A model generated the notes under the pieces. It had not been told where the DNA came from, made no database searches, and saw nothing but the letters and a program-made list of their open reading frames with translations. Of a DNA stretch of 64,000 bases, positions 9,045-17,213 are shown piece by piece; the stretch's first letter is position 1, and each line of letters opens with the position of its first letter. The position numbers and the translations under genes are program-made. This DNA is from Arsukibacterium ikkense (GTDB lineage Bacteria > Pseudomonadota > Gammaproteobacteria > Enterobacterales > Alteromonadaceae), in the NCBI RefSeq assembly GCF_000987775.1, contig NZ_LAHO01000016.1:59731-123730 (forward strand). Direction: 5' to 3'.

Positions 9045-9151
9045 AGTCTAAAGCACCTGTCTTTTGGCTTCCGAAGATAAAGCAGATACAAGTACGCAGC
9101 CACAATAAAGTTAATTACCAGCGCGAGCAGAATAACAGTGGGTAAATGCAT
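9010..9151 (-). pseudogene. Frame-shifted N-terminal segment of the diguanylate cyclase
   Basis: From ATG 9151, preceded by GAGGAA at good spacing on the minus strand, the frame encodes MHLPTVILLALVINFIVAAY, then YLYLLYLRKPKDRCFRLW. This is a typical first membrane helix and loop of GGDEF membrane proteins. Past about codon 40 the same frame turns into cysteine- and proline-rich nonsense, while the neighbouring frame becomes sensible membrane sequence. The two pieces fit end to end, with the crossover somewhere between about 9005 and 9045. Confidence 0.65.
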
Positions 9152-9367
9152 GAGTTCCTCAAGCCAGGTTCTGCGGTATAACCTAACGCAAAATTATACT
9201 TAAAGGTACAACTTTGCACACTTATCGGCGCATTAATGTCAAACCCTACCAGGCATTAATTGACAGTAGCGCTGAAAGATATTTGGCAATGCTCCGGTCT
9301 TTGAACCGTATGCAGCTTAAGCGCATATAACTTCAGTTAAAGATAAATAAGCAATGAGTATTTTAAT

Positions 9368-10348
9368 ATGAAAGCATTATATCTGGTGCTATTACTGGCC
9401 CCAGCCTTTGGTTTTAGCGCCGACGCCCCGCCCAAGGTCTCAGCGCAGCAGTTTGTCGACCTGCAACAAGGCAACAGCGCTTTCCCGGGGTTTCGCCGGG
9501 CGCATGCCAAAGGTATTTGTGTCAGTGGTGAGTTTCGCGCTAATGGCCAACTAGCCAATTATTCGCGGGCCAGCCTTTTTAAACCAGGCAGCACGCCCTT
9601 TATCGGCCGCTTATCCATTGCCGGCAATAACCCAACAGCACCCGATTTAAAAGCGCCCGTGCGCAGCCTGGCACTCAGTTTTACCAGCAGCAGAACCGAG
9701 CAATGGCGGTTAGCAATGAATACACCACCGGTAATGGCCGTAGCTGATCCGCATACTTTTTATCAGCAAATACAGGCCATTCAGGCCGGGCCTGCAGCAG
9801 TAAAGCAGTTTTTTGCTACACACCCGCAAAGTAGCGAGTTCTTAGCCTGGGCCGCACAATACCAGCCATCAGGTAGCTTCGCGGCTGAAACTTATCACAG
9901 TATTAATGCATTTTATCTGGTTAACGCTAACGGCCAACAGCAAGCCGTGCGTTGGGCGATGCAACCGACGGTCGCGGTCGCTGCTACTGATTTGACAGAT
10001 GCTGATGCGCTGCAACAGGAAATAACGACCAGAATAGCCGCTGATCAAGTGGTGTTTGATTGGGTATTTACCCTGGCAGATGCCACAGATGATGAAAATA
10101 ACTCAAGCAAAGCGTGGCCAGCTGGCCGCCAGCAAATTAACGCAGGCCAGATAGTACTTAACGGCAGTAGCGCGCAGCTGGCAGGCGACTGCCATGCTAT
10201 TAATTTTGATCCGCTGGTGTTGCCTACTGGCATTAAAGCAACTGCAGATCCCATTCTGCGGGCGCGCTCTGCGGCTTACGCCGAGTCATATCGGCGCCGG
10301 GCAAAAGAGCAATTGCAGGGTGCATTGGAGGGCAGCAATAATGACTAA
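9368..10348 (+). CDS. Periplasmic catalase-family peroxidase
   Basis: A small heme protein of the catalase superfamily (SrpA-like), 326 residues, carrying a Sec signal peptide (residues 1-18, cleavage near FSA-DA). Distal-side motifs are RAHAKGICVSGEF (about 44-56), with the catalytic His, and the VRSLALSF strand. The proximal heme ligand is Tyr at about residue 304 in RSAAYAESYRRR. Such proteins act as periplasmic peroxidases rather than true catalases. The next gene, a cytochrome b561, overlaps by 8 nt and probably feeds it electrons from the quinone pool. The 216-nt stretch before it (9152-9367) shows no other gene. A clear ribosome binding site is lacking. Confidence 0.85.
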   Translation: MKALYLVLLLAPAFGFSADAPPKVSAQQFVDLQQGNSAFPGFRRAHAKGICVSGEFRANGQLANYSRASLFKPGSTPFIGRLSIAGNNPTAPDLKAPVRSLALSFTSSRTEQWRLAMNTPPVMAVADPHTFYQQIQAIQAGPAAVKQFFATHPQSSEFLAWAAQYQPSGSFAAETYHSINAFYLVNANGQQQAVRWAMQPTVAVAATDLTDADALQQEITTRIAADQVVFDWVFTLADATDDENNSSKAWPAGRQQINAGQIVLNGSSAQLAGDCHAINFDPLVLPTGIKATADPILRARSAAYAESYRRRAKEQLQGALEGSNND

Positions 10349-10865
10349 CTCAGATCGTTTTTCACTTTCTATGCGGCTATTGCACTGGGGTATGGCGGCG
10401 CTGGTTATTTCCATGCTGGCCGCAGGCCTGTTAATGATCAAATCACTTGAACCCTGGCAACTGACTATCATGACTATCCACAAGGCATCTGGGGTGCTGG
10501 CTTTTGTGCTGGTTGCAGTGCGGCTGATTAACCGCTTACGCCATCAACTGCCCGCCTTACCGAATGAGTTATCCCACTGGCAAACAACAGTGGCCAAGGC
10601 GTCACATTGGCTGCTGTATGGCTTACTGTTTGCCATGCCGGTTTCCGGCTATTTAATGCAGTATTTTGCTGGCCGGCCAATAGAGGTGTTCGGCTGGTTT
10701 CGGCTACCCGCCGCGTTGCAGGTTGATATCCAGAATTATGCACTGTTTCGTGAGTTGCACGGCTGGCTGGCCTTTGCTCTTATTGGCCTGATTGCGTTAC
10801 ACATTGGCGCGGCATTGCATCATCATTTTATTCGCAAAGATAATGTCTTAAAAAGTATGCTGTAG
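10341..10865 (+). CDS. Cytochrome b561 family protein
   Basis: A four-helix, di-heme b membrane protein of 174 residues. Candidate heme ligands are the His residues in LLHWG, TIHKASG, ASHWLLY, LHGWLAF and LHIGAALHHH, which sit at membrane edges as in CybB. It moves electrons from ubiquinol to a periplasmic acceptor. ATG 10341 overlaps the stop of the catalase-like gene (ATGACTAA), which implies coupled synthesis and a two-component peroxidase. Confidence 0.85.
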   Translation: MTNSDRFSLSMRLLHWGMAALVISMLAAGLLMIKSLEPWQLTIMTIHKASGVLAFVLVAVRLINRLRHQLPALPNELSHWQTTVAKASHWLLYGLLFAMPVSGYLMQYFAGRPIEVFGWFRLPAALQVDIQNYALFRELHGWLAFALIGLIALHIGAALHHHFIRKDNVLKSML

Positions 10866-10874
10866 GCGTTTATA

Positions 10875-13232
10875 TTACCCGGCACTCAGCGGCCAGAACA
10901 GTGGCATTAAAGCCATCGTTATTACAAATAGCAATAAGCTTAATGGCCCGCCTACTTTTAAATAGTCGACAAAGCGATAGCCGCCAGGGCCCATTACCAG
11001 GGTATTGGCGGCGTGCGATACCGGGCTGGCCAGGCTGGTGGCGGCCACCGCCACTACCATCATGGCGCTTTGGCCGTTAATCCCCAGCGCACTACTTAGC
11101 ATCAGGCCAATCGGCGCCATAATCAGCACCAGCGCTACGGTAGGCACTACCAGAGTACCAAGGGCGGTTACCAGATATAAGCCCGCCAGCACGGCCAGGG
11201 GCCCGTATTGACCCAAGCCGGCCAGTACTCCCTCAGCCAGCCAGGCGGCGGTGCCAGAATGTTGCATCGCCAGCCCCAGCGGCAACATGCCGGCGATCAG
11301 GAAAATAGAGCGCCAGTCGATGGCGGCATAGGCCTGCTCCATGCTTAAACAGCGACTGGCCACCATTAGCGTTGCAGCCAGAATCGCCGCCAGATAAATC
11401 GGTAGTAACCCGGCTACTGTCAGTAACACCATTAAGCCCATTAAGCCGGCAGCCAGCGGCGCCTTGCTGGCATTAATGGGTTTAACCTGTACCGGGTTCA
11501 TCACGATTAAATGCTCGCTGTCGGTGAGCTGCGCCAGACGCGAGCGCGGGCCAACAATCAGCAATGCATCACCGGCCTGCAATAGCATGCTACCGAGCGC
11601 CGAGCGATACGAACGTCCCTCGCGCCAGATGGCGGCCACTTCCACTTTGTAGCGTTTATCCAGTTGCAGCGCGTTAACACTCTGGCCAATATATTTGCTG
11701 CGCGGGTGCAAGGTGGCTTCCACCAACTCCAGCTTGCCTTTAGCCAGTAAATCCAGATAGGGCGACATGTCGTCCAGCCGCTCCAGCTCTTTAAAGCCGC
11801 GCAGGATGTCCAAGTCTTCTTCCCGGCCCTGAATTAGCAGTAAATCGCCCGCTTGCAGTTTGTCATCAGAGTGAAATTGTTGAATAATTTCGCCGTGGCG
11901 AAATAAGCCCAGCAAACGAAAGTCAAAGGCATCACCCAGCCGGTTATCCGCAAAAGTACTATCGACCAAGGGGCTATCGGCGGGTAAGCCCAGTACAAAC
12001 AGCCGCTCCTCCAACTTATATTGGCGTTTTACATCGTCGGCGCTTAACGGTACCACTGCGCTGAAGGCTTCCTGCTTTTGGGTGGCATCCAGTGCGCTGC
12101 GACTGCCCTGCACCAGAATTTTATCACCGCCGGCCAACGACAAATCGGCCAGGCGGGTGCGTAAAGTCAGGCCCGGCCGTTTAACCGCTAACACATTTAG
12201 CTGGTAGTGCTCCCGAAAACGATGATGCTCCAATACTTCGCCAGCCAATGGGCCGTCGGCAGCCACTTCTAATTCTGCCAGACCACTGGCAGCCAGCAGT
12301 TTCTCATGCAGCATTGGCGCTTCGCGTTCTATGGTTAATGAGTTCCAGCTGCGTAGCCGTTCAAAGCGGTTAAATTTACCCTGCGCCAGCACAATATCAC
12401 CGGCTTTAAGTACCGTATGCCGCGATGGCAGGGTAAAGGTTTCCTTACCGCGGGTTAGTGCTATCACCATCAGACCAACGGTGTTAATCAGCCCCGATTC
12501 TTCCAGAGTACGACCGGCCAGTAACGAAGATTTGGGTAAACGCAGCGCAAAAATCCGCTCTTGCAAACCGTACTGATCGCTGAGGTTGCGGCTACCCGCC
12601 ATGCCGGCACGGCCAGGATCGGTGGCGGGCAACAAATGACGGCCAATAAAGGCGACAAATAAGGTGCCGGCCAGCAAAATGGGCAGGCCAATCAGCGCAA
12701 AATCAAATAAGTTAAAACCCGGCTGGTTATTATTTTCCAGGGCAATACTGACCAGTAAATTGGGCGGCGTACCGATTAAGGTTAGTAAACCACCTAGCAT
12801 GGCGCCAAAAGCCATCGGCATCAGCACCTTGGCTGGCGAAATACCGCAGCGCCGCGCCGCTTCCACCGTAACGGGCAACAGTAACGCCACTACACCAATA
12901 TTACTCATAAAGGCCGACAGCAAACCCGATACCAGCATAATAACGATAATCATCTGGGTTTCACTGCTGCCTGATAGCCGGATCACCCGCCGGCCAATAC
13001 TGTCGGCAATACCGGCCCGGGTTAAACCTTCACTCATGATAAACATGGCCCAGACAGTAATAACCGCCGGGTTGCTAAAGCCACTGACCGCCTCGGCCGG
13101 CGATACCAACCCTAACATAGCCAACGCACACAGCATCAGTAAGGCTACCACGTCCATGCGCAGCCACTCTGTAACAAACAACACCAGGGCTGCCAACAGC
13201 AAGAGGAGTACCAGGGCAATATCCAGCGTCAT
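10875..13232 (-). CDS. SLC13/DASS-family permease with four TrkA-C domains
   Basis: A 785-residue inner-membrane carrier. It has an N-terminal membrane half with GFSNPAVITV and the SNIGVVALLLPV/GTPPNLLVS re-entrant signature, a long cytoplasmic middle (about residues 210-570) made of four RCK/TrkA-C-like modules, and a C-terminal membrane half with a second re-entrant region (ASPVSHAANTLVMGPGGYRF). Family members move di- and tricarboxylates, sulfate or related anions with sodium. The substrate cannot be told from sequence. Its start overlaps the stop of the next upstream SLC13 gene (ATGA at 13229-13232), so the two are made together. Confidence 0.85.
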   Translation of the reverse strand: MTLDIALVLLLLLAALVLFVTEWLRMDVVALLMLCALAMLGLVSPAEAVSGFSNPAVITVWAMFIMSEGLTRAGIADSIGRRVIRLSGSSETQMIIVIMLVSGLLSAFMSNIGVVALLLPVTVEAARRCGISPAKVLMPMAFGAMLGGLLTLIGTPPNLLVSIALENNNQPGFNLFDFALIGLPILLAGTLFVAFIGRHLLPATDPGRAGMAGSRNLSDQYGLQERIFALRLPKSSLLAGRTLEESGLINTVGLMVIALTRGKETFTLPSRHTVLKAGDIVLAQGKFNRFERLRSWNSLTIEREAPMLHEKLLAASGLAELEVAADGPLAGEVLEHHRFREHYQLNVLAVKRPGLTLRTRLADLSLAGGDKILVQGSRSALDATQKQEAFSAVVPLSADDVKRQYKLEERLFVLGLPADSPLVDSTFADNRLGDAFDFRLLGLFRHGEIIQQFHSDDKLQAGDLLLIQGREEDLDILRGFKELERLDDMSPYLDLLAKGKLELVEATLHPRSKYIGQSVNALQLDKRYKVEVAAIWREGRSYRSALGSMLLQAGDALLIVGPRSRLAQLTDSEHLIVMNPVQVKPINASKAPLAAGLMGLMVLLTVAGLLPIYLAAILAATLMVASRCLSMEQAYAAIDWRSIFLIAGMLPLGLAMQHSGTAAWLAEGVLAGLGQYGPLAVLAGLYLVTALGTLVVPTVALVLIMAPIGLMLSSALGINGQSAMMVVAVAATSLASPVSHAANTLVMGPGGYRFVDYLKVGGPLSLLLFVITMALMPLFWPLSAG

Positions 13233-15178
13233 AGCGGCCAGAACACTATCAGTAGCGGTAAGGCGACCACTATTACCAGAATTTCCAGCGGCAAACCCAG
13301 GCGCCAGTAATCACTGAATTTAAAGCCACCAGGGCCGAGGATCAAGGTATTGTTCTGGTGCCCTATTGGCGTTAAAAACGCACAGGAAGCACCTATTGCC
13401 ACTGCCATTAAAAACGAATCGCCATTAACACCCAATGCCAAAGCAGCACCTATGGCAATGGGGCACATTACAGCCGCTGTAGCCGCGTTATTCATCAGAT
13501 CAGATAAAAACATAGTGACTATTAATATCATAGCCAACGCCACTATAGCATTGCCCTGTGCAACATATTCCATAAGTAGCGTGGCGATTAACGCTGCGGT
13601 ACCGGTAGATTCCATAGCACCGGCTACCGGAATAAGCGCAGCCAAAAGTACAATAATTGGCCAGTCTATAACGTTATAAACTGTCCTTGGCGGAACTGTT
13701 TTTAGTGCCATAGAGGCCAACACGCCTACGGCAAAGGATACCGCTGCAGGTAACAAACCAAAGGCCGCACCGGCTACCGCAAGTAACATAATGAGCGCAG
13801 CAAAAAACGCCAGCTTCTTATCGGGTATTTTCAACTCCCTCTTTGCAAGTGGCACACAACCATAATCACTGGCAAATTCCAGCAAACTCTCGTTAGTACC
13901 CTGCAATAACAACAAGTCGCCGGCTTGCATTCTGAAATTTCGTAACCGCGATTTAGAGCGACTGCCAGCGCGGGATATGGCCAGCAAATTTAAACTATAG
14001 CGAGTGCGAAGCAAGATATTGGTGGCAGAACGGCCTTGCAAACTTGATTCGGGCCGTACTACCAACTCCATTAAAATCACTTCTTCATTATTTAGTCCTT
14101 TATCTTCTTTTTTGGCAGCCTCATCAGGTTTACTCTCTGCTTTTACATCTGCTTTAACCGTTTTACCCTGCTTATCCTCTGTGGTCGATGCCAGCGTTAC
14201 CGAAGGGTCAGCTTTGGTCTGTAAGTGAACGCTTGTATTGTTTTTTACATTATCATCTACAACTGGTTCATCCATTATAGGTTTTGCTACCGGTACTGAC
14301 TCTTCTAACTCCAGCCCCAGAGTAGCTAAAACAGTGCCCAGAGAATCGACTTCCGCCTCCAGCACTAAAATATCGCCCGCCCGGATCACCCTGCCGCCAC
14401 TAGGCGCGTTAATTTTTACATCATTTCTGATTAAACCTACAATTTGCGCGCCGCTATCATCAAGCTCATTTTCAATGTCATACAAGCGCTTATCGGCTAT
14501 TTTACTCTTCTCGGTGACCCGCGCTTCTGTAAGATAGGCGCCGGTTTCAAAACCTTCATTCCCCGCCTGTTTACGCGCCGGCACCAAACGCCAGGCCAGC
14601 ACCACAAACACGCAACCTAACAGCGCCACCGCAAAACCCACTGGCGTAAAATCAAACATACCAAAACCAGCCGAGCCTTGCTGTGCCCGGAAGCCTGATA
14701 CAATTAAATTAGGCGGCGTACCAATCATGGTGGTCATACCGCCCAGAATGGTGCCAAAAGCCAACGGCATCAACACACGACCTGGCGGGAGCTCTAATCG
14801 ATTAGCGATTTGTAATGCCACCGGCATCAGTAACGCCATAGCCCCTACATTGTTCATAAAGCCAGATAACAAGGCGCCAACACCTATTAATACGCCCATA
14901 CTTACTAAGGGGCCAGCATCTTTGGGCATGGCATGCCTTGTCAGCACATCTACCGCCCCGGAGCTTTGTAAACCCGCGCTTAACACCAATACACAGGCAA
15001 CAGTAATTACCGCCGGATGACCAAAACCATTAAACGCAATGGCGGGGTCAATCACACCGCTAAGCACACACGCCAGCAATGCAGCAAGGGCGATCATGTC
15101 ATGGCGCCAGCGGCCCCACAAAAACATGCCTATGGTTACCAGCAGGATCAAGATAATGATGCTTTGTTGCATGGTCAT
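13229..15178 (-). CDS. SLC13/DASS-family permease with two TrkA-C domains
   Basis: A shorter relative (649 residues) of the adjacent downstream permease. The membrane halves carry GFGHPAVITV, NVGAMALLMPV, GTPPNLIVSG and the C-terminal TPIGHQNNTLILGPGGF motif. Between two TrkA-C modules lies a low-complexity, Lys/Glu/Asp-rich linker (roughly residues 295-365), unusual for the family and probably disordered. It is the first gene of the pair. Heteromeric function or different anion specificities are both possible. Confidence 0.85.
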   Translation of the reverse strand: MTMQQSIIILILLVTIGMFLWGRWRHDMIALAALLACVLSGVIDPAIAFNGFGHPAVITVACVLVLSAGLQSSGAVDVLTRHAMPKDAGPLVSMGVLIGVGALLSGFMNNVGAMALLMPVALQIANRLELPPGRVLMPLAFGTILGGMTTMIGTPPNLIVSGFRAQQGSAGFGMFDFTPVGFAVALLGCVFVVLAWRLVPARKQAGNEGFETGAYLTEARVTEKSKIADKRLYDIENELDDSGAQIVGLIRNDVKINAPSGGRVIRAGDILVLEAEVDSLGTVLATLGLELEESVPVAKPIMDEPVVDDNVKNNTSVHLQTKADPSVTLASTTEDKQGKTVKADVKAESKPDEAAKKEDKGLNNEEVILMELVVRPESSLQGRSATNILLRTRYSLNLLAISRAGSRSKSRLRNFRMQAGDLLLLQGTNESLLEFASDYGCVPLAKRELKIPDKKLAFFAALIMLLAVAGAAFGLLPAAVSFAVGVLASMALKTVPPRTVYNVIDWPIIVLLAALIPVAGAMESTGTAALIATLLMEYVAQGNAIVALAMILIVTMFLSDLMNNAATAAVMCPIAIGAALALGVNGDSFLMAVAIGASCAFLTPIGHQNNTLILGPGGFKFSDYWRLGLPLEILVIVVALPLLIVFWPL

Positions 15179-15228
15179 AGCGGGCTCTTTTATTAACTAA
15201 TAACGTCGGTAACAATGGCTTTCTTGTG

Positions 15229-15453
15229 CTAGAAACGCGCCCGGAATTTTGCGGCATCAACTATCGCCCATAAATGGGCAATGGCGGCGATAATGGCGGG
15301 GATAATCAGCCACCAAAGCGTATAACCAACTGCGCAGACAACAAAAAACAGCAGCGCTGCCAGCACACGCCCCTGTACTAACTGGCCTAAGCCGGGTATA
15401 AAAATATTACATAGTGCGGCGATAACATTACCGCCAGAGCCCTGACCTGACAT
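15229..15453 (-). CDS. Small two-helix membrane protein
   Basis: A 74-residue protein with a glycine-rich start, then IFIPGLGQLVQGRVLAAL and two hydrophobic helices, ending in a basic KFRARF tail. The PGLGQL..GR pattern is like TM2/YccF-style small membrane proteins of unknown role. AGGAG lies at good spacing before the ATG. It lies between a DUF2959 lipoprotein and the SLC13 pair on the same strand. Confidence 0.7.
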   Translation of the reverse strand: MSGQGSGGNVIAALCNIFIPGLGQLVQGRVLAALLFFVVCAVGYTLWWLIIPAIIAAIAHLWAIVDAAKFRARF

Positions 15454-15506
15454 AACTCACTCCTGTTCATCCGGTTAATCGTTACCAGTACACTGCGACG
15501 TCCGCG

Positions 15507-16142
15507 TTATTGTTTTAGCGTCGCAATAAATTGCTGTGATTCACTAATCGCTTTATTCATATTACGGAGAAGCACGCTGATATCACGTTCAATGCCGGCA
15601 AACTCGCCCCGCAAGGCACCAATGGCCTGGGCATTTAAATTATGTTTTAAATACAAACTATTGTCCCGCAGGCTATCCAGCACCGGCGCCATAGAACCTT
15701 CGGCCTGGCGCATGGTGCTCAGCAGTTGTTTATACTGGCGCTGGGTAGCGGCCAGCTTGGCGCTGCTGTCTTGCTTTAGTTTAGGATTGCTGTACATTTT
15801 CAGCTCGTCCTGCCATTCATCGAACAAGGCTTTGGCAACATCATCGATGCTGTTGATCCGATCTGACACATTGGCAGCCGCGCTGTTACATGCCTGATAC
15901 TGTTTATCTGTTAATTCATACTGGCGTTGTAAATCGCCGCCTTCAAACTTGATTAACTCGCTAAATTGCGCCAGGGCAGAGCTGAATTGTTGCTGAGCCT
16001 CTTGCTGAGCGTTTTGCGCTTTTTCAACCCGTTCAGCCAGGATGTCACGCTTATGCACCCCGACTTTCTCCATCGCCGAGTAGTACGCGCTTTGACAACC
16101 TGCCAGCAACAGTAGTGACAACACCAGTAAAACGATACGCAT
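15507..16142 (-). CDS. DUF2959 family lipoprotein
   Basis: A 211-residue predicted lipoprotein with signal peptide and lipobox LLAGC (Cys16), then a long helical, Gln/Ala-rich region likely to form a coiled coil. SAYYSAMEKVGVHKRDILAERV directly after the Cys and the spacing of the rest match DUF2959. The residue after the lipid Cys is Gln, so export to the outer membrane is expected by the usual +2 rule. The function is unknown. Confidence 0.85.
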   Translation of the reverse strand: MRIVLLVLSLLLLAGCQSAYYSAMEKVGVHKRDILAERVEKAQNAQQEAQQQFSSALAQFSELIKFEGGDLQRQYELTDKQYQACNSAAANVSDRINSIDDVAKALFDEWQDELKMYSNPKLKQDSSAKLAATQRQYKQLLSTMRQAEGSMAPVLDSLRDNSLYLKHNLNAQAIGALRGEFAGIERDISVLLRNMNKAISESQQFIATLKQ

Positions 16143-16230
16143 AGGAGTTCCTTGGTTGGGGTTGGACAGCTAGCTATCAGCTCCGACAATAGCAATTCAT
16201 TATTAGTTTACAACATAAATCAGGAAAAAA

Positions 16231-16270
16231 ATGTCGTAGATCAAGCTATAAGCACTGTAATAGCTATACT
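16231..16270 (+). promoter_or_regulatory. Candidate FNR-type promoter for prenyltransferase-frdABCD
   Basis: TATACT at 16265-16270 could be a -10 box. The 14 bases 16231-16244 end in a perfect FNR half-site (ATCAA), while the left half matches TTGAT at only two of five positions. The centre would lie about 40 bases before a start near 16277, where FNR normally sits at activated promoters. This is a weak match, kept only because fumarate reductase is usually under oxygen control. Confidence 0.3.
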
Positions 16271-16301
16271 CTGTAACAGATATGTTTAACAGGAGCATTT
16301 T

Positions 16302-17198
16302 TTGCTGAAACAGCTTTGCGGCGTTGCCCGCCTGAATTTTTTAAGCCTGAGCTTGCTATGTGTTGCCCTGGCCGCCACCGCCAGCTGGCAAGCCGGCCAG
16401 GGGCTGTCAGTTGGCTCGCTGCTATTGGTAACTGCCATCGCATTGTGCGCCCATATAAGTGTCAATGCGCTGAACGAATACCAGGACTTTAAATCCGGGC
16501 TGGATTTTCTGACTAAACGCACGCCGTTCAGTGGTGGCAGCGGTACCCTGATCACTTATCCGGAGGCCGCTTACCCGGCATTATGGCTGGCGGTTATCAG
16601 CTTACTGCTGGTAATTAGCGGCGGTTTATACCTGAGCTACCAGCTAAACTGGCAACCCCTGTTAATTGGTATTCCGGGGGTGGCGCTTATTTACGGCTAT
16701 ACCCGGTACGTTAACCGCTGGCCGTTACTTTGCTTGCTGGCGCCGGGATTGGGTTTTGGTGTCTTTATGCTGCTGGGCAGCTATTGGGTACTGGCAGGCA
16801 GCATCAGTGCCGGCGCCTGGCTGCTGGCCTTGATTGTCACCTTGCTGGTGAGTAATTTATTGCTGCTAAACCAATTTCCGGATGTTGAAGCTGACCGCCA
16901 GGTCGGCCGGCGTCATTTACCTATTGTGATTGGCCGGCGCCACAGCGCCAGTGTTTATACCTTACTGCTATTACTCAGCTACCTGCTACTGATTGCAGGG
17001 GTGATTTCTGGCATTTTACCCTGGCAATGTTTACTGGGCCTGCTGAGCCTGGGGCTGGCAGTAAAGCTGCTACCAGGATTATTTCGTTATGCCGACAAGC
17101 CAGAGCAACTGAGTCGCTATCTGGGGCTGAACGTGTTGTTATGCCACCTGTATCCACTGTTATTGCTGGCCGGGTTGCTGTGGGCCGGCCCCGCCTGA
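16302..17198 (+). CDS. UbiA-superfamily prenyltransferase (MenA-like)
   Basis: A 298-residue membrane protein with about eight helices. The first polyprenyl-diphosphate site is the Asp-rich motif in NEYQDFKSGLD, followed by TPFSGGSGTL. The second is in NQFPDVEADRQVGRR. These suggest an aromatic prenyltransferase of the MenA/UbiA superfamily. TTG 16302 is supported by AGGAG at 16291-16295. It lies 15 nt upstream of frdA on the same strand. A role in making or modifying the low-potential quinone used by fumarate reductase is attractive but is inferred from position only. Confidence 0.75.
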   Translation: MLKQLCGVARLNFLSLSLLCVALAATASWQAGQGLSVGSLLLVTAIALCAHISVNALNEYQDFKSGLDFLTKRTPFSGGSGTLITYPEAAYPALWLAVISLLLVISGGLYLSYQLNWQPLLIGIPGVALIYGYTRYVNRWPLLCLLAPGLGFGVFMLLGSYWVLAGSISAGAWLLALIVTLLVSNLLLLNQFPDVEADRQVGRRHLPIVIGRRHSASVYTLLLLLSYLLLIAGVISGILPWQCLLGLLSLGLAVKLLPGLFRYADKPEQLSRYLGLNVLLCHLYPLLLLAGLLWAGPA

Positions 17199-17213
17199 CG
17201 CTAAGGACAACTT

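Noticed and set aside
12664..13317. 217-residue open frame on the plus strand
   Set aside because: It lies antisense to the two SLC13 permease genes and is rich in Ser, Thr and Pro as expected from reading coding sequence backwards; no domain is recognisable.
14004..15020. Three plus-strand frames of 74-99 residues
   Set aside because: All are antisense to the SLC13 gene at 13229-15178, with biased composition.
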